Assembly (NCBI GenBank): GCA_003694905.1
Contig: RFJM01000386.1
Coordinates: 1-5,213 of the forward strand
Reading direction: 5' to 3'
Length of the DNA: 5,213 bases
Source of the DNA: Caldilineae bacterium
GTDB lineage: Bacteria > Chloroflexota > Anaerolineae > J102
Shown here: piece after piece, positions 1 through 5,203 of the stretch
Position numbering within the stretch: position 1 is the stretch's first letter
Layout: each line of letters starts with the position of its first letter
Program-made: the position numbers and the translations under genes
The notes under the pieces: model-generated
What the model saw: only the letters and a program-made list of their open reading frames with translations
What the model was told of the DNA's origin: nothing
Databases searched by the model: none

Positions 1-98
1 GATGTGGGACTGGGGGTGGACGTGGGTGTTGGTGAGGGAACCTCGGTAAGGCCGATGGTAGGGGTGGGAGTGGGAGAAGGAGTGTGCGTTGGCAGGGG
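1..98 (-). repeat. Pro/Thr/Ser-rich linker coding repeat
   Basis: From residue 635 the glycosidase becomes low-complexity: PTHTPSPTPTPT, a short non-repeat spacer (IGLTEV), then PSPTPTSTPSPT to the window edge. On the plus strand this appears as G-rich DNA with several runs of three or more G. Such linkers usually tether domains of secreted enzymes or span toward the cell surface. The linker directly follows the YFPMLLRN block and is cut by the window end. Confidence 0.8.
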
Positions 99-2000
99 CC
101 ATTTGCCATTCCGCAGCAGCATAGGGAAGTAGGCGTGGGATCGCGCTGCTGCGGCAAAGCTCAGGAAGCTGACGGAGTGCGGGGGGAGGTCAAGGGTGGT
201 GGGGACGACCGTCAGGGGTTCTTCCTGCAGGACTACCTTGTAGGGATCGCGGTCATTGTCGTCTTGATATCGTTCGGAAGCCAGGCGCCAGAGACGGGCC
301 GAGGAGGGTGTGAAGCCGGAGATGGTCAGGCTCGTACGTATGATCTGCTCCCGTGCGTTGTTCACCACGACCAGCCGCAAGGTCTGTTCGTCCGCAGAGA
401 TGGCGGCGGCCGCGACGACGTAGGGGACCTCCTGGTCGGCTGCCAGGGCGGCGGGAGAATCCACCTCCACAGGCAGAACGCGGCTGCCGGGCCATTCGGC
501 AAAGCCCTGGAACACGTAGCCCATGGGCGAGATGCTGTCGTTGCTCTGGGTGCGGATGAGCGCCAGTTCGCCGCCGGAGAGGGCGAATTGCGCGGCGTTG
601 TAGAGCGGTGTATCGCCAATGAGGTTGAGCACGCGGGCAAACCATTCCGCGGCGATGACTCCCCCCTCCAGCGTGCGGTTGATCCACCAGTAATCTTTGT
701 CCAGAAAGATGTTCCACTCGGTCACGGCGATGCCGATCTCCCGGTCTATGCCTATGCTCTGCATGTAGTCGCGCAACCTCGTTTGCTCCAGGTGCGATGC
801 CCGTTCGCTGGCGATTTGGCGGCGGGCGTCGTAGGTCTGGTAGTCGAAGGAGGCGTTGTACTGATGGCGGACATAGAAGTCCATCTCGCTCAGGATCTCG
901 CGCATGCTGTTCTCGTCGAACAGGGGCCGGCCTTCTTCGAAGGGCAACATCACGGAACCGATACGGATGGGCACGGAGGAAGGAGCCGCACGCATGGCTT
1001 GTGCGAACGCCAGGAAGCCGTCGTGACCGTAGGTCGTGTATTCGGCCAGGAAGTAGCTACCCGCCGGTGGCCGCATGCCGTGGACACCATCTCCGAAGCG
1101 AAGGATCCCCTTCTCGGCGTCCAGGGTGTAGACCCTATCATCCGGCCCGTAGCCGCTCAGGTCATCGACCTGCTGCCACGTTTCAAAGATCTGCTGGCGC
1201 GCATCCTCGGCTGAAGCCGCCCAAAAGACCTGAACATCGCGCACCGGAACGAAGCGCAGATAGTAGATCTGCTCCTCCGCGGCCCCAACCTTGAAGAAAT
1301 CGCCTTTGGCGCCGACCGGATCGTACTCCTGACTGGATGTGTTGTCATATCGTCCGCGGCGTTCCTCCTCGCCGCCGTAGAAGTACTTCTCGGGGTTCTC
1401 GGCCGTCCAGGAGTAGTACCACATGTGGGGCTGGTTCTCCTCGTTGCCGATTTCGAAATAGCGCACATTCAGGGGCTCGGGAAAGCCCAGTTCGGCCCGC
1501 CGCGCGCCCCACTCTGAATCGGCAGGACCGTTTAGAAACTCGACGAGATCGGCTGCATCCTGGGCGTTCATGGTGCCGAAGTTGACGGTGATGCCGAGCT
1601 CGCCATCGATGGCCTGAACGAAGGGGAGAATGCGGCTGATGTCGACGTTGTCCGGTCTGGCCTGCCGTTTCCCGGGCCGGATGGCCACATCGTTTTTCCA
1701 GTCGTAGGCCGAGGCGTTGTTGCCGCCGGGCCAGCGGATGAAGTGCACGGCCATCTGCCGCGTTTTGTCTATGAAGTCCGGGTTTTCGACCGTATCGGGA
1801 GCCTGGGTGTCTTCACCCTGATTGCTACCCCACAGGCGGCCGTCGATGATGACACCGGGCCGAGTGGCATCGATCCAGATGTGCGCCAGGGGCAGCAGGC
1901 CATCGGCCCGGCCGCGGGCGGCCACGGGCCCCCAGGCCAACCACGGGAGCAGGAGCAGCAGAAGGAGGAGCAAGAGCCGGGGACGAAATGCTGCAGTCAT
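1..2000 (-). CDS. Secreted GH51-like alpha-L-arabinofuranosidase, 3' part missing
   Basis: The frame is open for 666 codons from the ATG at 2000 and leaves the window without a stop. An in-frame TGA lies just upstream (2009-2007), so this is the furthest possible ATG; no clear Shine-Dalgarno site or promoter was found. Residues 1-28 form a signal peptide: basic start, ten leucines (9-18), likely cut after VAA (28), so the product is exported. The catalytic part looks like a clan GH-A barrel of family GH51: RWPGGN at 89-94 and YDW at 99-101 match the family's substrate-side motif, FEIGNEE carries the acid/base E187, and AVTEWN carries the nucleophile E428. GH51 enzymes release terminal arabinofuranose from arabinan and arabinoxylan. 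The two glutamates are 241 residues apart, against about 120 in typical GH51 enzymes, because of an insert at about 224-324. A beta-sandwich-like region follows, then YFPMLLRN (624-631) and a Pro/Thr linker, so a further domain or the C-terminus lies outside. Clan assignment is firm; GH51 versus a related family and the exact substrate are less certain. Confidence 0.85.
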   Translation of the reverse strand, partial: MTAAFRPRLLLLLLLLLLPWLAWGPVAARGRADGLLPLAHIWIDATRPGVIIDGRLWGSNQGEDTQAPDTVENPDFIDKTRQMAVHFIRWPGGNNASAYDWKNDVAIRPGKRQARPDNVDISRILPFVQAIDGELGITVNFGTMNAQDAADLVEFLNGPADSEWGARRAELGFPEPLNVRYFEIGNEENQPHMWYYSWTAENPEKYFYGGEEERRGRYDNTSSQEYDPVGAKGDFFKVGAAEEQIYYLRFVPVRDVQVFWAASAEDARQQIFETWQQVDDLSGYGPDDRVYTLDAEKGILRFGDGVHGMRPPAGSYFLAEYTTYGHDGFLAFAQAMRAAPSSVPIRIGSVMLPFEEGRPLFDENSMREILSEMDFYVRHQYNASFDYQTYDARRQIASERASHLEQTRLRDYMQSIGIDREIGIAVTEWNIFLDKDYWWINRTLEGGVIAAEWFARVLNLIGDTPLYNAAQFALSGGELALIRTQSNDSISPMGYVFQGFAEWPGSRVLPVEVDSPAALAADQEVPYVVAAAAISADEQTLRLVVVNNAREQIIRTSLTISGFTPSSARLWRLASERYQDDNDRDPYKVVLQEEPLTVVPTTLDLPPHSVSFLSFAAAARSHAYFPMLLRNGKWPLPTHTPSPTPTPTIGLTEVPSPTPTSTPSPT
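1029..1331 (-). other. Insert of about 100 residues inside the GH51-like catalytic domain
   Basis: Residues about 224-324 of the glycosidase lie between the acid/base and nucleophile glutamates and are not part of the GH51 core as I know it. The segment contains a stretch rich in aromatic residues and valine, then YTLDAEKGILRFGDGVHG and MRPPAGSYFLAEY. The order 'value, G, I-x-FGDG-x-x-G, PP-x-G, A-x-Y' resembles a motif I associate with baseplate-type and other beta-rich modules. The boundaries are estimated from motif spacing. The similarity is from memory and its role (substrate contact, domain packing) is unknown. Confidence 0.5.
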
Positions 2001-2115
2001 GGGGCATCATAGGAGCGAAAGGCGGGAAGCGGTCGATCATCAGCATGTGGTGCTATTTCCTACTAGAGACGCCGGGAGGCATGATTTCGAGACGGTACGC
2101 CGCGCAGAACCTTTT

Positions 2116-2146
2116 TTTCCTGCGTGTGCCAGAGATGTGCTACAAT
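2116..2146 (+). promoter_or_regulatory. Extended -10 promoter of hpt
   Basis: TGCTACAAT at 2138-2146 is an extended -10 element (TG-n-TACAAT, five of six matches to TATAAT). The -35 side is weak (TTTCCT or TTCCTG around 2116-2122, downstream of a T7 run at 2112-2118), as is common for extended -10 promoters. The predicted transcript start is near A2153, giving a leader of about 25 bases to the ATG at 2178. This argues against the earlier in-frame GTG at 2124, which would lie upstream of the transcript start. Confidence 0.6.
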
Positions 2147-2177
2147 CCGGCCATCTAGCCATCCCCCGCCAACTCTC

Positions 2178-2750
2178 ATGTCGAAAACTATGCTGCGAGA
2201 ACACATCGCCGAGATCCTGGTTCACGAAGATGAGCTACGCCAGCGTGTGCGAGACCTCGGTGCAGAGATCTCTCAGGCCTACGAAGGTCGGAAGCCGCTG
2301 TTGGTCGCGGTTCTCAAGGGCAGTGTCATCTTCATGGCCGATCTCATGCGCGCGCTGACCGTTCCCCATGCCATTGACTTCATGGCGACGTCTAGCTACG
2401 GCGCCGCGACCGAAAGTTCGGGGGTGGTGCGCATCCTCAAGGATCTGGATGAGCCGATCGAGGGTAAGGATGTTCTGATCGTGGAGGATATAATCGACAG
2501 CGGCAACACCCTTCACTATCTGCGCGGGCTCCTGCTGGCGCGCAATCCGGCGAGCCTGCGTATCGTCAGCCTACTTAGCAAGCCTGCGCGACGTCAGGTG
2601 GATGTCCCGGTCGACTGGATCGGTTTCGAGATCCCGGATAAGTTTGTGGTGGGCTACGGCCTGGACTTTGCCGAGCTATACCGGGATTTGCCCTTCATCG
2701 GCGTGCTCAAGGAAGAGTACTACAGGCATCTGCTTGGGGAAGAAGACTAG
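2178..2750 (+). CDS. hpt: Hypoxanthine-guanine phosphoribosyltransferase
   Basis: This 190-residue cytoplasmic enzyme transfers phosphoribose from PRPP to hypoxanthine or guanine, giving IMP or GMP in purine salvage. The length is normal for bacterial Hpt (about 180). Visible family landmarks are LLVAVLKGSVIFMADL near the N-terminus (the loop that binds pyrophosphate), the Ser-Tyr pair in TSSYG, the PRPP signature VLIVEDIIDSGNTL (99-112) with acidic pair E103/D104 and catalytic-base candidate D107, K135 in SKPA matching the purine-contacting lysine, and GFEIPDKFVVGYGLDF (149-164) with the base-stacking F156 and metal-binding D163. All key residues are present, so the gene should be functional. 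The ATG at 2178 is chosen because it follows the predicted transcript start by about 25 bases; ATG 2190 is a possible alternative. No Shine-Dalgarno site is visible at either. It diverges from the glycosidase; the next gene is 227 bases away with its own signals, so it is probably monocistronic. In some bacteria hpt sits by tilS/ftsH; here it does not. Confidence 0.96.
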   Translation: MSKTMLREHIAEILVHEDELRQRVRDLGAEISQAYEGRKPLLVAVLKGSVIFMADLMRALTVPHAIDFMATSSYGAATESSGVVRILKDLDEPIEGKDVLIVEDIIDSGNTLHYLRGLLLARNPASLRIVSLLSKPARRQVDVPVDWIGFEIPDKFVVGYGLDFAELYRDLPFIGVLKEEYYRHLLGEED

Positions 2751-2866
2751 CGGGTCGCGCTCCTACCGGTGGTCGATGGCCGGGGCCAGGCGGCAGAGTT
2801 GATGGGTGTGGGTATCGCCTGGCGGCGGAGACAGGCCGAAAAGTCTGTCCTGCGATCTGCGTCATC

Positions 2867-2917
2867 TGGACACGCATCGCGCCGCGGATTGTATTATTGC
2901 CGAAAAACGGCTACTAT
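2867..2917 (+). promoter_or_regulatory. Candidate promoter region for the zinc-motif protein
   Basis: Two overlapping readings are possible: TGGACA (2867-2872) with TATTAT (2892-2897) at a long 19-base spacing, or TTGTAT (2889-2894) with TACTAT (2912-2917) at 17 bases. The local AT-rich patch in otherwise GC-rich DNA supports a promoter, but neither pair is strong. In the second reading the small dyad GCCG-AAAAA-CGGC (2899-2911) fills most of the spacer. Confidence 0.35.
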
Positions 2918-2967
2918 GCGGGTGCCAGAGGCTCGAGAGGCCTTGGCCATCCATCATTTGCACCCTC

Positions 2968-2973
2968 AGGAGG
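2968..2973 (+). promoter_or_regulatory. Strong Shine-Dalgarno site AGGAGG
   Basis: AGGAGG lies four bases before the ATG at 2978 and fixes that start over the open frame upstream that begins near 2897. It is the only strong Shine-Dalgarno site in the window. Confidence 0.8.
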
Positions 2974-2977
2974 GAAC

Positions 2978-3592
2978 ATGAGCCAGGAACACAAACGCTG
3001 TCAGGCCCGTACCAAGGCCGGCACGCCTTGCCGCAATCGCGCTCGTAGTGGCTCGGACTACTGCTATGTGCACCGCAACTACCGGCCATCCCCTCAAGAA
3101 CCCCAGGAAACCCGGAGTGGGCTTCCCCGCGCCGAGCTGGAGTCGCTGGTTGCGGAACTCAACGATTTGGCGTCAGAACTTCAACGCCTGCAACCATCTT
3201 ACCGCCCTCCGGCGTTCGATCCGCACCAGCTGGTTGGCCTGCTCAAGAGCAATCTCGATCGCTTCACGCCTGAGGCCGTGCGCGGGCTGCAAGAAGCCCT
3301 GGAAGGGACGTCCCTCGAGGACTTCAAGGACTTCGAGACCTGGAAGGGCATGTGGTTCACGCTCAACTACCTGGTGCAGCTCGAGGCCGGCGAACGCCGC
3401 GACGATCTCAAGCGCCGGCTCGGCAGGCTGCCCGGTGTGCACACCATCGCCGATTTGAAAGAAATGCTGGCCGATACACCGCCGGAGGAGTTCCTCAAGC
3501 CGGATACGTGGAAAGGACTCTGGTTTGTCGTCAACTATGAGCTGCAGAACCAGGCCCGCAGTCTGCGCCGCCGACTGCTCGGCGAGGAGTAA
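2978..3592 (+). CDS. Unrecognised protein: CCCH zinc motif plus two TWKG repeats
   Basis: This is a 204-residue soluble protein with no signal peptide or membrane segment. Residues 8-32 hold C8-x9-C18-x10-C29-x2-H32 within CQARTKAGTPC and SDYCYVH. This matches the small 'C-x-T-x-x-G-x-x-C ... YC-x-x-H' putative zinc-binding motif seen in short phage and bacterial proteins (DUF5763-like, from memory). A Pro-rich stretch (37-50) and a helix with leucine heptads (51-72, ELESLVAELNDLASELQRL) follow. Then come two diverged copies of one unit, at about 101-149 and 157-202: ETWKGMWFTLNYLVQ (120-134) and DTWKGLWFVVNYELQ (176-190), each preceded by an acidic helix and followed by an Arg-rich one. The start is set by the Shine-Dalgarno site. 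It converges on the minus-strand gene ending at 3637. The basic zinc motif suggests nucleic-acid or protein binding, but no function can be assigned. Confidence 0.85.
   Translation: MSQEHKRCQARTKAGTPCRNRARSGSDYCYVHRNYRPSPQEPQETRSGLPRAELESLVAELNDLASELQRLQPSYRPPAFDPHQLVGLLKSNLDRFTPEAVRGLQEALEGTSLEDFKDFETWKGMWFTLNYLVQLEAGERRDDLKRRLGRLPGVHTIADLKEMLADTPPEEFLKPDTWKGLWFVVNYELQNQARSLRRRLLGEE
3278..3583 (+). repeat. Internal tandem duplication in the zinc-motif protein
   Basis: Residues 101-149 (3278-3424) and 157-202 (3446-3583) align at an offset of 56 residues. TWKG-x-WF-x-x-NY-x-x-Q is conserved in both, with LxxxLxxT...EEF/EDF before it and R-rich L-RRLG after it. The two DNA copies differ at many codon positions, so the duplication is old and kept by selection at the protein level, not a recent slippage product. 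Confidence 0.75.
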
Positions 3593-3618
3593 CCGACCGG
3601 AGGAGGCCTGCGGGGCCC

Positions 3619-3635
3619 GCCGCCAAAGCAGCGGC
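3619..3635. terminator. Possible shared hairpin between convergent genes
   Basis: GCCGC (3619-3623) and GCGGC (3631-3635) can pair around a seven-base loop, in the 44-base gap between the stop codons at 3592 and 3637. The position suits a bidirectional terminator, but the stem is only five pairs and no T run follows on either strand. A weak call. Confidence 0.25.
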
Positions 3636-3636
3636 T

Positions 3637-4119
3637 TCATCGCAACAGGCTATCGAGCCAGGACCAGAGGTCACGCAACTCCGACCGAATGACTTCGCCC
3701 CAGCCTTCCGCAGCTGTATCCGGTCTTGTGCGCCTGCCTCTCCTCCGTTTCTTGCCCACCCGCGCGGCCAGCACGCGATGCTTTAGCGGCACGCCCGCCC
3801 GTTCCATCAGCCACTGCGCGAAGTTCGCCTGCCCGATCCGTACGTAGAACACGAGGTCCTCATCGTAGCGGTAGACGCCGAACACCTTGATGCCGTATTT
3901 TGCCAGCAGATCGCTGATGTCGTCGGCCGTCCACAGGCCATCAGCCTCCACGAAGAAGGGGAACACGTTTAGATGGGCCAGGCTCGCAAGCGCCTCCGCC
4001 GTGATGCCGGGAATACCCTCTTCGCCGGCCTGACGCCGCCAGGCGTGTCGAAAGATGGCCACGGTCTGGCGTAAGAGCAGGGTGGGGTCGAAGTCGGATA
4101 GGCGCATGACATAAACCAT
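3637..4119 (-). CDS. Unrecognised 160-residue soluble protein
   Basis: I do not recognise this family. The start is taken as ATG 4119 (MVYVMRLSDF; ATG 4107 is an alternative) because a good minus-strand promoter at 4194-4165 lies inside the longer open frame that reaches 4344, and the 75 extra residues of that frame are low-complexity and unlike a folded domain. No clear Shine-Dalgarno site. Features: helix 12-31 rich in Leu/Arg/aromatics; NVFPFFVEADGLWT (51-64); helix TADDISDLLAKYG (64-76); a beta hairpin VFGVYRYDEDLVFYVRI (79-95); helix 98-108; a basic run KKRRRGRRTR (123-132); and an amphipathic Trp-rich C-terminal helix (140-160). There is no signal peptide or obvious membrane span. The helix/hairpin/helix centre suggests a compact alpha-beta domain, and the basic run suggests contact with nucleic acid or an acidic surface; both are inference. 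It converges on the zinc-motif gene and diverges from the PHP gene. Confidence 0.7.
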   Translation of the reverse strand: MVYVMRLSDFDPTLLLRQTVAIFRHAWRRQAGEEGIPGITAEALASLAHLNVFPFFVEADGLWTADDISDLLAKYGIKVFGVYRYDEDLVFYVRIGQANFAQWLMERAGVPLKHRVLAARVGKKRRRGRRTRPDTAAEGWGEVIRSELRDLWSWLDSLLR

Positions 4120-4164
4120 GGACTGGTCGCCGTTGTTTGATCGGCGCGGCGAGGTAATAACGAG

Positions 4165-4194
4165 ATCATAAGGCAGGGAGTAGGGAAGTGACAA
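4165..4194 (-). promoter_or_regulatory. Sigma70-like promoter of the 160-residue protein gene
   Basis: Read on the minus strand: TTGTCA (4194-4189, five of six to TTGACA), 18-base spacer, TATGAT (4170-4165, five of six to TATAAT). The predicted transcript start is near 4158, giving a leader of about 39 bases to ATG 4119. This is the best -35/-10 pair in the window. Confidence 0.6.
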
Positions 4195-4319
4195 GTGCGT
4201 TTTTGAAGGACCTGCTTTGAACAGGGCTGACATCATCTGCAGGCCGCAGTTGCTTGCCTCCGCTTCGCCAGGGGGCGATGTCTGCGAACGGGCAGGCAGC
4301 ACATGTGTGGAACCCGGTC

Positions 4320-4356
4320 CCGACACCTGCGGGTGGCAGGCCACCGGAGGTGTCGG
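4320..4356. repeat. 37-base imperfect palindrome in the divergent spacer
   Basis: Outer arms CCGACACCT (4320-4328) and AGGTGTCGG (4348-4356) are perfect inverted repeats. Inner arms GGTGGC (4332-4337) and GCCACC (4340-4345) are also perfect. Only a small asymmetric internal loop (GCG against GG) separates the two stems, for 15 paired bases. No T run follows on either strand, so it does not look like an intrinsic terminator. It lies between the two outward-facing promoters, 41 bases upstream of the PHP -35 box, so an operator or a structured element is possible. Confidence 0.7.
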
Positions 4357-4396
4357 TCATGGAGACGGTTACCTGCAGCATAGGCCATGATGATCT

Positions 4397-4425
4397 TTGC
4401 CGGCCGGGCGGGCAGGCGGCATAAT
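4397..4425 (+). promoter_or_regulatory. Sigma70-like promoter of the PHP gene
   Basis: TTGCCG (4397-4402, four of six to TTGACA), 17-base spacer, CATAAT (4420-4425, five of six to TATAAT). The predicted transcript start is near 4432, about 31 bases before ATG 4463. Confidence 0.55.
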
Positions 4426-4462
4426 ATCGGGCACGGCTCCTTAGCTTCCTTGTCAATTGCTC

Positions 4463-5203
4463 ATGGGCACCGCAGACCTTCACATCCACACCATCTACAG
4501 CGATGGGACGGCAACGCCCCGCGCTGTGTTGCATCATGTTTCGACCTACACGGACCTGGACGTGATCGCCATCACCGACCACGATACACTGCGGGGAGCG
4601 CTGGAGGCGCTGGAAGCCGCGCCGGCCTATCGGGTGCGGGTTGTTCCCGGCATGGAAATCAGCACACGCGAAGGCCACCTGCTGGCGCTTTTCCTGGAGA
4701 CACCGGTCAAACCGGGCCTGTCTTTCGTGGAGACGGCGCAACAGGTGCGTCTTTTCGGTGGTCTGCCCTTCGCGGCTCATCCCATGGCGCCGCTGGCAAC
4801 CAGCATAGGTGGGCGCAGACTACGTCAGATCTGCCGGCGTCATCCCGGCCTGCTGGGCGGCATCGAGGCTTTTAACGGCTCTTCGCTGCTGGGTGAGCGC
4901 GACAACGCGCGGGCGCAGAACATGCGTTGGGAATTGGCGCTGGTTGGGATCGGGTGTTCGGATGCGCATGTGCTGGAGCAGATCGGTCACGGACGCACGG
5001 CTTTTCCCGGACGTGGGGTGGAAGACCTGCGTCAGGCGCTGGAGAGTGGCGCGGCGGTCCCCCTGCCGTCACCCCGGGCCGACCAACATTATCGCCGCCA
5101 TGCCCTCCGCTTCCTCTTGCGCTTTGGCCTGGGGGTGGTCAGTACGCTCGAGGGAGGGGAGGATGGAGGTGGGCGCATCCGCCTGCGGCGGTGGCGGAGG
5201 TAA
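4463..5203 (+). CDS. PHP-domain metal-dependent phosphoesterase (YciV/TrpH-like)
   Basis: A complete 246-residue cytoplasmic protein of the PHP superfamily. Every metal-ligand motif is present: DLHIHT (H7, H9), SDG (D14), ITDHDT (H40), PGMEIS (E65), AAHP (H106) and CSDAH (D167, H169), consistent with a trinuclear metal site. The DAH-x-x-x-x-IG-x-x-x-T-x-F element (167-181) is typical of the C-terminal part of stand-alone PHP proteins. The segment between E65 and H106 is short compared with E. coli YciV (RNase AM), which has a longer insertion and is about 290 residues long. Known relatives hydrolyse 3',5'-bisphosphonucleotides, short RNA 5' ends or histidinol phosphate; the substrate here cannot be read from sequence, though lack of HisK-type features makes histidinol phosphate less likely. 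ATG 4463 is preferred over the in-frame TTG 4457; neither has a clear Shine-Dalgarno site. The C-terminus (231-246) is a Gly-rich then strongly basic tail. The stop is 10 bases before the window end, so operon membership is unknown. Confidence 0.92.
   Translation: MGTADLHIHTIYSDGTATPRAVLHHVSTYTDLDVIAITDHDTLRGALEALEAAPAYRVRVVPGMEISTREGHLLALFLETPVKPGLSFVETAQQVRLFGGLPFAAHPMAPLATSIGGRRLRQICRRHPGLLGGIEAFNGSSLLGERDNARAQNMRWELALVGIGCSDAHVLEQIGHGRTAFPGRGVEDLRQALESGAAVPLPSPRADQHYRRHALRFLLRFGLGVVSTLEGGEDGGGRIRLRRWRR

Larger units (their letters stand above)
2751..2977. other. Intergenic spacer between hpt and the zinc-motif protein gene
   Basis: I find no credible gene here; short open frames have no start signals or recognisable content. 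There is no hairpin followed by a T run after hpt, so no intrinsic terminator is evident. Weak dyads are present: GACAG/CTGTC around 2830-2850 and GCCG-AAAAA-CGGC at 2899-2911. The last 110 bases carry the candidate promoter and Shine-Dalgarno site of the next gene. Confidence 0.5.
4120..4462. other. 343-base divergent spacer
   Basis: This lies between the start of the 160-residue protein gene (minus) and the PHP gene (plus). It holds a promoter for each direction (4194-4165 minus, 4397-4425 plus), a 37-base imperfect palindrome (4320-4356), and three smaller dyads: CCTG/CAGG (4211-4225), CTGC/GCAG (4237-4249) and TCGCC-AGGG-GGCGA (4265-4278). Open frames crossing it on both strands have no start signals and no recognisable content. 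I see no known RNA gene. Confidence 0.6.

Noticed and set aside
6..38. Possible G-quadruplex in the plus strand (G runs at 6-8, 12-16, 24-26, 36-38).
   Set aside because: The G runs are the complement of proline codons in the Pro/Thr linker, so they are explained by coding; no independent sign of function.
84..1214. A 376-codon open frame on the plus strand.
   Set aside because: It lies antisense to the glycosidase, whose frame has a signal peptide and both catalytic glutamates. The plus-strand product has no recognisable motif and no start signals; long antisense frames are common in GC-rich genes.
2112..2118. T7 run as a possible intrinsic terminator.
   Set aside because: No stable hairpin precedes it, no plus-strand gene ends there, and it fits better as the upstream part of the hpt promoter.
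1822..2358. A 178-codon plus-strand open frame across the glycosidase start and the beginning of hpt.
   Set aside because: It overlaps two genes with clear family motifs, is Arg/Ser-rich, and is a shadow frame of GC-rich DNA.
3173..3640. A 155-codon minus-strand open frame opposite the zinc-motif gene.
   Set aside because: The plus-strand gene has a strong Shine-Dalgarno site and an internal protein repeat; the antisense frame has neither.
4195..4400. A known structured RNA (SRP RNA, 6S RNA, T-box or tRNA) in the divergent spacer.
   Set aside because: I compared both strands with the motifs I remember for these RNAs and found no match; only short dyads and the palindrome are present.
4166..4780. 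A 204-codon minus-strand open frame over the PHP gene 5' part and the divergent spacer.
   Set aside because: It is antisense to the conserved PHP motifs HIH and DHDT, and lacks start signals or recognisable content.
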